Source: Candidatus Cottocaccamicrobium excrementipullorum (lineage in GTDB: Bacteria; Bacillota; Clostridia; Lachnospirales; Lachnospiraceae). From it: a stretch of 64,000 bases of DNA. The stretch lies in assembly GCA_018713255.1 (NCBI GenBank), contig DVFL01000005.1:119168-183167 (forward strand). Direction: 5' to 3'. Of this stretch, positions 1 through 8,101 are shown in pieces (within the stretch, counting starts at the first letter, position 1; the number at the start of each line of letters is the position of its first letter). Below the pieces are notes generated by a model. It was given only the letters and a program-made list of their open reading frames with translations. It was not told where the DNA came from and did no database searches. A program made the position numbers and the translations under genes.

Positions 1-1459
1 TATCATCCCGTGCTTTATAGTCACTGTATGCCAGCACTCTTTCCATAATTCCTCTGCTCATCTCACGGGGTGCTTCCTCGTGCACATCCATGATAATCTC
101 TTTCATGGTCTCCTCTTCTTTCTCCTGAGGCAGCGCATCCAACACCCCATCCGTCACCATAATCACATAATCCCCGTGATACAGCTTCCTGGCAGCCGTC
201 TCAAAATCTGCCTGTTGAAGAAATCCTGCCGCCAGACTGGTGGAAGTGATGGCCTCCACCCAGTGATCTCTCTTGATAAAGGTCGTTGCCGCGCCTGCTT
301 TCAGGAAACTGCATACCCCCGTATAGAGATCCAGGCTGCACATGTCAACCGTGGAAAACATCCCATCCTGCCTTCTCAAAAGCAAAGCCGAATTCACCAT
401 TTTCGCGGCCGTCTCCTGGGAAAATCCTGAACTCAAGAACTGTTCCAGCAGTTCCACCACCGTCTCGCTTTCCTTGCAGGCATCCATTCCGGAGCCCATC
501 CCGTCCGACAGACACATGACAAAACGGCCGTTCTCTTCCAGAGAGCAGGAGTAATTGTCTCCTGACACCTTTTCCTGTTCCCTGGTAATTTTCGAAGCTC
601 CGTAGAGTACCTCGTAACTGACATCTTCAATAAAATGTACGGTATGATACTCTCCGTTCACAATGCATCGGCTGTCCTTGACCGGAGCCATAGGCATTCC
701 ATAGACATCCGAGAGCAATTGAGCTACTTCTGTCATCGATACACATTGTCCGCCTCTGGCGCGCATATTGAGAAACACCTGACGGCGCCCCTCCACCTTG
801 TCCATCACCCAGACGTTTTTGATCAGGATCTGTTTTTTCTTTAATTTTTTCTGGAGTTCTTCCCTGAGTTCCGGCTCCGCCTGTTCAATATCATAGAGAT
901 CATCTGCCATTGCCTGCATGATCTTTGACACCTCATCCAACTGTTGAGCCACCGCCAGACGCCCCTCGATCATCCGGTTATTCCAGACCAGATTCTGTTT
1001 TTCTTTCTGAAAATACTGTCTGGCCTCCTCATAAAACAGTCCTGCCCTGGCGCACATTCTGGTCCACTCCATCTTGGATTTCCGCACTTTTTCTTCCTGC
1101 CCGTCTTCAATGGCCCGGATCAGAGAACAAGCGCCCTCATACATCTCATGTTTCTGCTCGCCCCAGCAGAAATCTTTCTGATAACATTTGGAACAAATCT
1201 TTCCGCTGGCCTGACAAAATACCCAATCCACCTGTCCGGCACTCAGATAGTCGGTTCGAAAAGGCATTCCATAAAAGGTATCTGCCAGTTTCTGAAACGA
1301 CTGGGCATACCGCTCGGCCTTTTCTTTCTGAGGATGACTCTCACACAGCTGTGTCAGTTCTTCCTCTTTGGATGTCCGGCGTGACAAGACAGTTTTTGCC
1401 ATGTCCCGCAAAATGAATAAACCTATAATTGCGAGCATGGCAATCACCCATTCCTGCAT
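1..1459 (-). CDS. spoIIE: Stage II sporulation protein E, short form (C-terminus off window)
   Basis: PP2C-type serine phosphatase that dephosphorylates the anti-anti-sigma factor SpoIIAA and so activates sigma-F in the forespore. About 486 codons are visible; the 3' end runs off the left edge shortly after the Asp-Asp near the end of the phosphatase fold. Seen: one N-terminal membrane segment (about residues 4-20), a cysteine cluster near residue 90 (CSKC, then CW), a GGQC segment typical of the SpoIIE central region, and the phosphatase motif LSDGMGSG. Family members usually have about ten membrane helices before this point and about 800 residues; here only one helix precedes the central region. 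The ATG at 1459 has a strong GGGGGAGGGG ribosome site. It follows divIC, as in Bacillus and Clostridium. Confidence 0.9.
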   Translation of the reverse strand, partial: MQEWVIAMLAIIGLFILRDMAKTVLSRRTSKEEELTQLCESHPQKEKAERYAQSFQKLADTFYGMPFRTDYLSAGQVDWVFCQASGKICSKCYQKDFCWGEQKHEMYEGACSLIRAIEDGQEEKVRKSKMEWTRMCARAGLFYEEARQYFQKEKQNLVWNNRMIEGRLAVAQQLDEVSKIMQAMADDLYDIEQAEPELREELQKKLKKKQILIKNVWVMDKVEGRRQVFLNMRARGGQCVSMTEVAQLLSDVYGMPMAPVKDSRCIVNGEYHTVHFIEDVSYEVLYGASKITREQEKVSGDNYSCSLEENGRFVMCLSDGMGSGMDACKESETVVELLEQFLSSGFSQETAAKMVNSALLLRRQDGMFSTVDMCSLDLYTGVCSFLKAGAATTFIKRDHWVEAITSTSLAAGFLQQADFETAARKLYHGDYVIMVTDGVLDALPQEKEEETMKEIIMDVHEEAPREMSRGIMERVLAYSDYKARDD

Positions 1460-1573
1460 ATGTTCCCCTCCCCCTTCTGATTTTTATTATCAGAAGGGAT
1501 TATACGGGATTTCCTTTAAAATCTTTGTCAAATCCGGATACCTGTCGCGAAAAATTTTCAGACAAAAAATAAC

Positions 1574-1882
1574 CTATTCCTGCTCTTCAAAGACAACCTC
1601 ATTGTCCTTGACCAGCCCCAGCTTATTTCTCGCCACATCTTCCGCATATTCATCGGTCTGCATATATTCTTTTTGCTTATCGATCTCCTTTGTCCGTTCC
1701 TGTTCTGCCTCGATTTGTTGATTCAGATTTTCCTCTCTCTTCTGGTAGAAATCCAGTTGGCTGCGCAGGTTCTGACCTTCGTACAGGAGTACTCCCAGCA
1801 GGATCACTGCGACGACTCCGATGCTGAACATTCCCATGCGGATTCTTTTTCGGATGCCTCGATTGTTTTTTGATTTTCCCAA
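1574..1882 (-). CDS. divIC: DivIC/FtsB-type septum formation protein
   Basis: Small bitopic division protein of the FtsB/DivIC family, part of the FtsL-DivIB-DivIC complex that links the Z ring to septal peptidoglycan synthesis. 102 residues: a basic cytoplasmic N-terminus, one membrane helix (about 17-36), then an extracytoplasmic coiled coil rich in Glu and Gln and the family ending with ARNKLGLVKDNEVVF. It starts with TTG (1880-1882) about 9 nt after AGAGGG; no ATG lies nearby in frame. The first 206 nt overlap the 3' end of yabQ in another frame. The position between yabQ and spoIIE is the conserved sporulation/division order. Confidence 0.9.
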   Translation of the reverse strand: MGKSKNNRGIRKRIRMGMFSIGVVAVILLGVLLYEGQNLRSQLDFYQKREENLNQQIEAEQERTKEIDKQKEYMQTDEYAEDVARNKLGLVKDNEVVFEEQE

Positions 1883-2309
1883 ATTTATGAACCCTCTTAT
1901 TATTCTTCAATCTTTTACGTTTATCAACGAAAATTTTACATCTTTTCCTGAGAAATAGCAACCTTTTTAGCAAAAAAAACAATCCTCTGACCGGAACTTT
2001 CAAGATCCCTGTAAGAAAACTCACAAAAACCGAACTTATTGTCACATGATATCCCGCGGCCCCTAAAATCGTCCCCAAAACAGCATAACTTCTTATATTT
2101 CCATCACACTTGAGAAATATCTGATAAAATAGGAAAAATCCGCAGGCAGTCCAGTAAAACAAATCTTCCGCTCCCACCGCCGCTGTGCTGTGGGGAATCA
2201 CCCTGCGAAGTGCTTTTAAGACATCATAGGTAAGAGCAGCGGCCATGCCGCTGAGACAGAAAAAAAACAGTGCCCAAAGTTCATATTGTATGTACTCACT
2301 CATAGGCAC
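1677..2309 (-). CDS. yabQ: Spore cortex biosynthesis protein YabQ
   Basis: Polytopic membrane protein needed for spore cortex formation in Bacillus. The first ~125 residues hold several hydrophobic helices and match the YabQ layout; the last ~70 are very basic and contain no helix. That tail is read out of frame across the start of divIC (1677-1882). The open frame begins with GTG at 2309, directly abutting the yabP stop; an ATG two codons later (2303) is an equally good start. It is probably translationally coupled to yabP. The C-terminal extension may be genuine or simply unselected read-on. Confidence 0.85.
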   Translation of the reverse strand: MPMSEYIQYELWALFFFCLSGMAAALTYDVLKALRRVIPHSTAAVGAEDLFYWTACGFFLFYQIFLKCDGNIRSYAVLGTILGAAGYHVTISSVFVSFLTGILKVPVRGLFFLLKRLLFLRKRCKIFVDKRKRLKNNKRVHKFGKIKKQSRHPKKNPHGNVQHRSRRSDPAGSTPVRRSEPAQPTGFLPEERGKSESTNRGRTGTDKGDR

Positions 2310-2594
2310 TCACTGAAACAATCTGGACAGCAGAGATTCTCCTCTTTGTCCCAGAGATTTCTCTTCTGTGTAGACTAGACTGTCAATTCTTCCTTTCAGC
2401 TCGACCAGCCCTTGCTCCAGATCCAGCTGTTCCACATGAAGATTCTCACCTTTGATGGTAATGATACCACAGTGAACGGACAGAATAATCAATTTTTCAT
2501 CGAAAGACCTCACGTCAGACACTCCGGTTATCCGGCCATGTTGTCTTTCCTCCAGGCTCAAACTGTGAAAACTGTCTTTTCTTTTTTCTTCCAA
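2310..2594 (-). CDS. yabP: Sporulation protein YabP
   Basis: 94-residue YabP/YqfC-family protein, required for spore cortex formation and thought to act with YabQ. The whole protein is the family domain: a predicted beta-rich fold with VRSFDEK, the segment GIITIKGENLHVEQL, and a C-terminal helix. No membrane segment is seen. It lies between rqcP and yabQ in the conserved hup-rqcP-yabP-yabQ-divIC-spoIIE string. Its stop codon abuts the yabQ start, suggesting coupled translation. Confidence 0.9.
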   Translation of the reverse strand: MEEKRKDSFHSLSLEERQHGRITGVSDVRSFDEKLIILSVHCGIITIKGENLHVEQLDLEQGLVELKGRIDSLVYTEEKSLGQRGESLLSRLFQ

Positions 2595-2661
2595 GATTCC
2601 ATCCCCTGCATCCTTTTATCAATAGTCTATGAATCCTGAAAAAAATGTATTCCTCACTTCT

Positions 2662-2901
2662 CTACAGGTAGCGGTATAAACTCTCCACTTCCTCTTTGCG
2701 GACAGTTTCCTTGATCTCCAGCACCTCAACTTTCACGGTCCGGCTTCCAAACTGGATCTCAATGATATCCCCTGGTTTCACCTTCACAGAGGCTTTCGCA
2801 GGCTTCCCGTTGACCAGAACTCTTCCCGCGTCACAGGCCTCGTTCGCAACCGTTCTTCTCTTAATCAGCCTCGATATTTTCAAAAATTTATCCAAACGCA
2901 T
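2662..2901 (-). CDS. rqcP: S4-domain RNA-binding protein RqcP (HslR/YabO family)
   Basis: 79-residue S4 RNA-binding protein. In Bacillus RqcP (YabO) binds stalled 50S subunits and helps RqcH add C-terminal alanine tails during ribosome quality control. The S4 fold is plain: MRLDKFLKISRLIKRR, then the turn GRVLVNGKPAK and VKPGDIIEI. I place the start at the ATG at 2901, preceded by AAAGGGAG, rather than at the longer upstream frame (2937), because the family begins with MRLDKFL. Confidence 0.93.
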   Translation of the reverse strand: MRLDKFLKISRLIKRRTVANEACDAGRVLVNGKPAKASVKVKPGDIIEIQFGSRTVKVEVLEIKETVRKEEVESLYRYL

Positions 2902-3008
2902 ATTTTGCTCCCTTTCTATATTCGTGAGAGGAATCACCTGATAAAATTGTTTAAAAAAGACTGCCGCAGAGAAAGCATAATACGCCTCTGCAACAGCCTT
3001 TCCGATTC

Positions 3009-3284
3009 TTATTCGTTGATCAGATCTTTCAATGCTTTTCCAGCTTTGAATTTCGGAGCTTTGGAAGCACTGATCTGCATGGTCTCACCAGTCTGAGGAT
3101 TTCTTCCTTCTCTAGCTGCTCTCTTGCTTACTTCAAAAGTTCCAAAGCCGACTAACTGAACTTTTTCGCCTTTCTTCAATTCTTCAGATACCACATCAAT
3201 GAATGATTTTAAAACAGCTTCTACGTCTTTTTTCGCCAGTTGAGTCTCTTTAGCCATAGCTGCAACTAATTCAGTTTTGTTCAT
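3009..3284 (-). CDS. hup: HU family DNA-binding protein
   Basis: 91-residue nucleoid protein that bends DNA as a dimer. It shows the whole HU pattern: MNKTELVAAMA, the dimer helix, VGFGTFEVSKRAAREGRNPQTGE (the DNA-binding arm centred on the RNPQTG Pro) and the C-terminal helix ending LKDLINE. The start at 3284 has the ribosome site AGAGGAGG; an open frame extending 10 codons upstream is not supported. It has its own strong promoter (3357-3385), so it probably leads the rqcP-yabPQ-divIC-spoIIE unit. Confidence 0.97.
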   Translation of the reverse strand: MNKTELVAAMAKETQLAKKDVEAVLKSFIDVVSEELKKGEKVQLVGFGTFEVSKRAAREGRNPQTGETMQISASKAPKFKAGKALKDLINE

Positions 3285-3356
3285 GGTGTTTCCTCCTCTA
3301 AATGTTGTTCTCACGCTTAATTTCGGCTCTCTTTAGCCAGAGAGTCCTATCATTAA

Positions 3357-3385
3357 TTTATATACCCTTTCTCTATGTTTGTCAA
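3357..3385 (-). promoter_or_regulatory. sigma-A promoter of hup
   Basis: On the minus strand TTGACA (3380-3385), a 17-nt spacer and TATAAA (3357-3362). The -35 box is a perfect consensus. The leader then contains a small inverted repeat (CTCTCTGGCTAAAGAGAG, around 3327-3345) before the hup ribosome site. Confidence 0.85.
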
Positions 3386-3420
3386 GGATTTTCCGCCATT
3401 TCCGGGATAATGATCATCCC

Positions 3421-3852
3421 TTATAAATTCCGTCTCAGAACCCTCTGTCTCTCCTTTTCTTCCCGCTCCAGTCTCTTGATCTCTTCCCAGTCGGGAATCC
3501 CATCATAATCCTTGTACAAATCAGACTTGCCAAAGATATGTGGATGACGTCGAATCATTTTTCTTGCTATAGCGTCAACGACATCATCCAGCGTAAACAG
3601 CCCTTCTTCCTGAGCAATCACACTGTGCAGAACCACCTGAAGAAGAACATCGCCCAGTTCCTCGCACAGATTATCCCATTCTCCGGTTTTCTCCAGGAGA
3701 TCGATTCCCTCCAAAACTTCTTCGACCTCCTCCTGCATGCACGGTTTCAGACTTTTGTGCGTCTGGGTACTGTCCCACGGACATTTTGCACGCAGTTCTC
3801 TCACAATCTCCGTAAATTCTTCAAAGGTATAAGCCGTCTTCTTTTCTTCCAT
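3421..3852 (-). CDS. mazG: MazG nucleotide pyrophosphohydrolase
   Basis: 143-residue single-domain MazG protein, an all-alpha NTP pyrophosphatase that cleans up abnormal nucleotides. The metal-binding pattern is visible: EEVEEVLEGID, then EELGDVLLQVVLHS, followed by the typical RKMIRRHPHIFG segment. Bacillus YabN carries an extra N-terminal methylase domain that is absent here. Its ATG (3852) lies one nucleotide after the phosphoglucomutase stop, so the two are probably co-transcribed. It sits immediately upstream of hup, as yabN sits near rqcP/yabP in Bacillus. Confidence 0.93.
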   Translation of the reverse strand: MEEKKTAYTFEEFTEIVRELRAKCPWDSTQTHKSLKPCMQEEVEEVLEGIDLLEKTGEWDNLCEELGDVLLQVVLHSVIAQEEGLFTLDDVVDAIARKMIRRHPHIFGKSDLYKDYDGIPDWEEIKRLEREEKERQRVLRRNL

Positions 3853-3853
3853 A

Positions 3854-5584
3854 TCAGATCATTGAGTGAACCATGTTCAGAACTTCTTTGCCCATTGCCT
3901 CTGACTTCTGATCTGCATCTTCCAGAGAAGTGCCCTTCACACCATAATAGAATTTTACTTTAGGCTCAGTTCCGGAAGGTCTCACGCATAACCACGCATC
4001 GTCTGTCAGATCATAGTACAGAACATTGGAGGAAGGCAGCCCGGTAGGTTTCACTTCTTTTGTCTTCACATCCGTGATCGTATCGTTCTTGTAATCTCTC
4101 ACTGAGGTCACCTGGTATCCGGCGATCTCTACCGGCGGTTTCTCTCTCAGAGTGTTCATGATATCCTGAATCTTCTGAAGCCCTTCGATTCCCTTCAAGG
4201 TCACAGACTGGATGGAATCTTTGTAATATCCGAACTGCTCATACAGATCGATCATCGCATCCCAGAGAGTCTTGCCCTGCGTCTTGTAGTAGGCAGCTGC
4301 CTCACACAGTGCCATTGTAGCCACAATCGCATCCTTATCTCTTGCATAGGTTCCGATCAGACAACCATAGCTCTCCTCAAATCCAAAGAGATAGGTTCCT
4401 TTGCCGCTCTTCTCAAATCCAAGGATCTGCTGTCCAATGAATTTAAATCCTGTCAGAACTTCTATCAGATTGATTCCATATCCTTTTGCAATGGCATCTG
4501 CCAGGTTGGTAGTCACAATTGTCTTGATCAAAGCTCCATCTTCCGGAAGACCATACAGAGCTTTCTTCTGGCTGATCTCATAATTTGCCAGCAGACATCC
4601 GGACATATTTCCGGTCAGATCGTGATAGACTCCATCCTTATCTTTGACACGGACACCCAGACGGTCTGCATCCGGGTCTGTAGCCAGAACCAGATCTGCA
4701 TCCACCTCTTTGGCCAGTTTCAATCCCAGCTCAAATGCCTCCTCAGCCTCAGGGTTCGGATAGCTGACTGTCGGGAAGTCTCCGTTTGGAAGTTCCTGTT
4801 CTTTTACCACGTAGACATTCTCAAATCCCAGTTCTCTCAGAATACGGCGTGCAGGGATATTTCCTGTCCCATGTAATGGAGTATATACAATTTTCAGATT
4901 TTTACCCTCTGCCTGAATCGCATCCATGTGCAGAACCTGTTTTTTCAGCTCCTCCATGTATGCGTCATCAATTGCCTGTCCGATTACTTCATACACTCCT
5001 GCCGCGATGGCTGCCTCTTTATCCATCGTTTTCACATTGTTATAGTCGGTCACTTTCTTCACTTCCGCCATAATTCCAGTGTCATGCGGCGGCGTGATCT
5101 GAGCTCCGTCCTCCCAATATACTTTGTATCCATTGTATTCCGGCGGATTATGGCTGGCTGTGATGTTAATTCCTGCCGCACATCCGAGTTTTCTCACAGC
5201 AAAAGACAGCTCCGGGGTTGGTCTCAGAGATTCGAAAATATAAGCTTTGATTCCATTAGCAGCCAGACAAAGAGCTGCTTCCTGGGCAAACTCCGGTGAC
5301 ATATGGCGGGAGTCATAAGCAATCGCCACGCCCTGTGCCTCTTTGCCCACGGAGAGAATATAATTTGCCAGTCCCTGTGTTGTCTTACGTACTACATAGA
5401 TATTCATACGATTTGTACCTGCGCCAATCACTCCGCGAAGACCCGCTGTTCCGAATTCCAAGTCCATATAGAACCGCTCCTTGATCTCCTGTTCATCTCC
5501 TGCAATGCTTCTCAGCTCCGCTTTGGTATCTTCGTCGAAGTATGGGTTTTCCAACCACTCCTGATATACTTCTTTGTAATCCAT
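3854..5584 (-). CDS. pgcA: Phospho-sugar mutase (alpha-phosphoglucomutase type)
   Basis: 576-residue enzyme of the alpha-D-phosphohexomutase superfamily, interconverting glucose 1- and 6-phosphate (possibly mannose phosphates) for glycogen and envelope sugars. Four signature loops are present: the phosphoserine loop TASHNPPEYNG (about residues 142-152), the metal loop DPDADRLG, the sugar loop GFEESYG and the phosphate-binding loop RPSGTEPK near the C-terminus. Length matches the Firmicute PgcA class. The ATG at 5584 has the ribosome site ATAGGAGG. It is likely the first gene of a unit with mazG. Confidence 0.93.
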   Translation of the reverse strand: MDYKEVYQEWLENPYFDEDTKAELRSIAGDEQEIKERFYMDLEFGTAGLRGVIGAGTNRMNIYVVRKTTQGLANYILSVGKEAQGVAIAYDSRHMSPEFAQEAALCLAANGIKAYIFESLRPTPELSFAVRKLGCAAGINITASHNPPEYNGYKVYWEDGAQITPPHDTGIMAEVKKVTDYNNVKTMDKEAAIAAGVYEVIGQAIDDAYMEELKKQVLHMDAIQAEGKNLKIVYTPLHGTGNIPARRILRELGFENVYVVKEQELPNGDFPTVSYPNPEAEEAFELGLKLAKEVDADLVLATDPDADRLGVRVKDKDGVYHDLTGNMSGCLLANYEISQKKALYGLPEDGALIKTIVTTNLADAIAKGYGINLIEVLTGFKFIGQQILGFEKSGKGTYLFGFEESYGCLIGTYARDKDAIVATMALCEAAAYYKTQGKTLWDAMIDLYEQFGYYKDSIQSVTLKGIEGLQKIQDIMNTLREKPPVEIAGYQVTSVRDYKNDTITDVKTKEVKPTGLPSSNVLYYDLTDDAWLCVRPSGTEPKVKFYYGVKGTSLEDADQKSEAMGKEVLNMVHSMI

Positions 5585-5692
5585 GCTGGTACCTCCTATG
5601 ACATTTATTTTTTGTAACTCTTCACTCTTTATTTATACGTCAATGAATGGTTACATCTTCATAATTATATAACAAACATTCAAAAAAACCAA

Positions 5693-6679
5693 TTAGATTT
5701 CCAATTTCTCAAAACATTTTTTCTCGAATTCTTTCCATAATTCTTTCTGATCTACAAGCCGCTGAATTTTTTCAACACTCTTCCCGGAAACCCAGGTTTT
5801 CCGATGCGTAAAATAATAATTCCCCAGTTTCCAGTATTTTTCCGGATAGACAAAACGAATTCTAAGATTTTCCAATTCTTCTTGGCTGAGATTCCGCTGT
5901 CTGTGATAAGCTCTGAGCATTTTCCTTGCCAGATCCACGTCCCAGTTATTCTTCTCCAGCACTTTCCTCATAAACCGATACAAATCTGCCACGGGCATAT
6001 CGAAGGACCACTTTTCAAAATTTGTCACCGCCACAGAGTTCCTCATCATCAGTACATTGTGCTGATTGTACTCCCCGTGGCAGACACATCCCGCTGCGAC
6101 TGCCTGGTTTCTCAGCTTCTGATAATCAGAATTCTCCAGACTTTGAACTGCCGTTCTTCCTCTCTCCAGAAACCAGTCGACACTGGAGAGAAAAATTTTC
6201 TCAAATGCATTTTCAACCCCTTTTTTCCTGATAAATTTCTGAATTCTGCGAAGCTGTGCATTGTGCCTTTGGTATTCCTGATCCAGAGGTTCCGCCGTAT
6301 ACATCTCACATACGGGCAGTTTCATAACATTATGTAATCTTGCCAGTGTCTCCACGCTTCTTATCACATCTTCCCGGCTTCTGGTGTCGCATTCCCTTCC
6401 TTCATACCACATTTTTACAATATAGGGAATTCCTTCCTTATCCACGCTGATCAGCTCTCCGCCCTGATTGACCAGAATCTGATCCACTTTCTCTTTGCTC
6501 TGCCTTTGTATCTGCAAAAGAATTTCTCTTTGTTTCTCCAGCCTCTTTTCAGACCCGTGAAACTCCCGAAGAATCAGCAATCCTTTTTCTGTCTGGCACA
6601 ACAGAGCTCCTCTTCCCCGATAACTGCTTTTCGCAGTCAGGCCATACTGTTCCAGCACACTCAGTCCCCGATCATACAA
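5693..6679 (-). CDS. CotS-family spore coat protein, kinase-like fold
   Basis: Roughly 328-residue protein of the CotS/aminoglycoside phosphotransferase-like group found in spore coats. The fold shows in the catalytic-loop region CHGEYNQHNVLM (about residues 198-209) and the following VTNFEKWSFD. In active relatives these read HGD and (D)FD; here the catalytic Asp is Glu and the metal-binding Asp is Asn, so it may be a pseudokinase. No ATG start exists: two TTG codons (6685, 6679) follow GAGGGGG, and the second has the better 8-nt spacing. The ribosome site lies in the 3' arm of a perfect 12-bp hairpin (6685-6728). It follows cca on the same strand. Confidence 0.7.
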   Translation of the reverse strand: MYDRGLSVLEQYGLTAKSSYRGRGALLCQTEKGLLILREFHGSEKRLEKQREILLQIQRQSKEKVDQILVNQGGELISVDKEGIPYIVKMWYEGRECDTRSREDVIRSVETLARLHNVMKLPVCEMYTAEPLDQEYQRHNAQLRRIQKFIRKKGVENAFEKIFLSSVDWFLERGRTAVQSLENSDYQKLRNQAVAAGCVCHGEYNQHNVLMMRNSVAVTNFEKWSFDMPVADLYRFMRKVLEKNNWDVDLARKMLRAYHRQRNLSQEELENLRIRFVYPEKYWKLGNYYFTHRKTWVSGKSVEKIQRLVDQKELWKEFEKKCFEKLEI

Positions 6680-6684
6680 AAGCA

Positions 6685-6728
6685 AATCCCCCTCATATTT
6701 TTGTACCTTCTATCTTATGAGGGGGATT
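6685..6728 (-). terminator. Perfect 12-bp hairpin carrying the ribosome site of the CotS-like gene
   Basis: Minus-strand arms AATCCCCCTCAT (6717-6728) and ATGAGGGGGATT (6685-6696) pair perfectly around a 20-nt loop. The hairpin lies after the cca stop and could end cca transcription, although only a weak T tract follows. Its 3' arm contains GAGGGGG, the only plausible ribosome site of the CotS-like gene, so folding would hide that site. Confidence 0.6.
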
Positions 6729-6756
6729 GATTTTGTATGCCACCATCGGCCTGCGC

Positions 6757-8100
6757 TCATCGGCTTAAACTGTCAAGGCGCCTTCTGGCCAGTGTCATGA
6801 GGTATTCTTTTTTATTATAGTCCGGCTCATCCAGTACTTTTTCTAAAAGGAAATTCAGCATCTCTCCGATCTCTTTTCCCGGTTTCATTCCCATACGGAT
6901 CAGGTCTTTTCCATTCACAGCCAGTGTCCGCAAAGACACGCATTGCTGCTCTCTTACAATCTGTTCATAGAGCTCCCGGATCTCATAGATATAGTCCAGC
7001 TTACGCTGTCTTCCGTCTGGACTCTTTGCCATGGTATCTGCCACCTGAACCTTCAAAAGCAGAGGAAAGAGATCTTCCCCTACCCGGTTCACAGCTCTTC
7101 GGACACCTTTCGCCACATTTACCGGGCGATAATCATGCCATCGTATCAGTCTTTTCACCTGAGAAATGGTATCATTGTCCAGTTTCAGCCTCCGCAGAAT
7201 CTCCTCCGCCATCTTCTCGCCCACAATCTCATGTCCCTTGAAATGATCCCGGCCAGTCTCATCTGTTATACGGACTGCCGGTTTTCCCACATCATGGAGC
7301 AGCATAGTGAGTCTGAGTACCTTGTCCGGTGAGATTTCCTTCAGGCTTGCCAGTGTATGGCGGCCCACATCGTAACAGTGATGAGGACTGTTCTGGGGCG
7401 TCTCCATCATGGCGTCAAATTCCGGCAGAACCACCCTGGTAATTCCTGTCTGCCAGGCAGCTTCCAGATATTCCGGATGATCTGACACCAGCAGCTTGAT
7501 CAGTTCCACCTGAATCCGCTCCGCGCTGATATGTACTAAAGTGGGAGACAGAATCTTCAGTGCCTCATAAGTCTCCCTCTCAATGGTAAAACCCAGCTGG
7601 GCACTGAAGCGCACCGCCCGCATAATGCGCAGTGCGTCTTCAGAAAAACGCTCCTCAGGTGCCCCCACCGCACGGATCATTTTTTTCTGCAGATCACTCA
7701 TGCCGCCGAAGAGATCAACCAGACCCTCCTCCCGGTTGTAAGCCATGGCATTGATCGTAAAATCTCTCCGCTTCAGATCCTCTTCCAGACTGGAAGTAAA
7801 AGTCACCTCCCGCGGATGACGGGAATCCTCATATTCTCCATCCAGGCGGTAAGTCGTCACTTCAAAACTCTGATCCCCAAGCAGGACTGTCACAGTCCCG
7901 TGCTGCAGGCCCGTGTCGACTGTGCGCCGGAACAGTTTCTTGACCTCTTCAGGCTTCGCAGATGTGGTGATATCCCAGTCGTCCGGCGTGCGGGCCAGGA
8001 CACTGTCCCGAACACAGCCGCCCACGATATAGGCCTCATGGCCATGACTGTGAAGGATGTCCAGAATCTCCGATACTTTTGGAGGAATCGCAAGTCTCAT
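6757..8100 (-). CDS. cca: CCA tRNA nucleotidyltransferase with HD domain
   Basis: 447-residue class II enzyme that adds or repairs the 3' CCA of tRNAs. The nucleotidyltransferase head shows GGCVRDSVLARTPDDWDI (catalytic DxD in the last part), then RRDFTINAMAY and the neck segment ERIQVEL. A C-terminal HD domain with LLHDVGKPAV follows. The ATG at 8100 begins one nucleotide after the proS stop with no strong ribosome site, which points to coupled translation; the longer frame into proS is rejected. Pairing with proS puts two tRNA-charging functions in one T-box-controlled unit. Confidence 0.95.
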   Translation of the reverse strand: MRLAIPPKVSEILDILHSHGHEAYIVGGCVRDSVLARTPDDWDITTSAKPEEVKKLFRRTVDTGLQHGTVTVLLGDQSFEVTTYRLDGEYEDSRHPREVTFTSSLEEDLKRRDFTINAMAYNREEGLVDLFGGMSDLQKKMIRAVGAPEERFSEDALRIMRAVRFSAQLGFTIERETYEALKILSPTLVHISAERIQVELIKLLVSDHPEYLEAAWQTGITRVVLPEFDAMMETPQNSPHHCYDVGRHTLASLKEISPDKVLRLTMLLHDVGKPAVRITDETGRDHFKGHEIVGEKMAEEILRRLKLDNDTISQVKRLIRWHDYRPVNVAKGVRRAVNRVGEDLFPLLLKVQVADTMAKSPDGRQRKLDYIYEIRELYEQIVREQQCVSLRTLAVNGKDLIRMGMKPGKEIGEMLNFLLEKVLDEPDYNKKEYLMTLARRRLDSLSR

Positions 8101-8101
8101 C

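Noticed and set aside
925..1416. Two plus-strand open frames of 146 and 163 codons
   Set aside because: Both are antisense shadows of spoIIE; no ribosome site and no domain signature.
1677..2309. A frameshift in yabQ as the cause of its basic tail
   Set aside because: No alternative frame restores a recognisable YabQ ending, and divIC reads normally from its TTG, so a sequencing error is not needed. Kept as an overlap finding instead.
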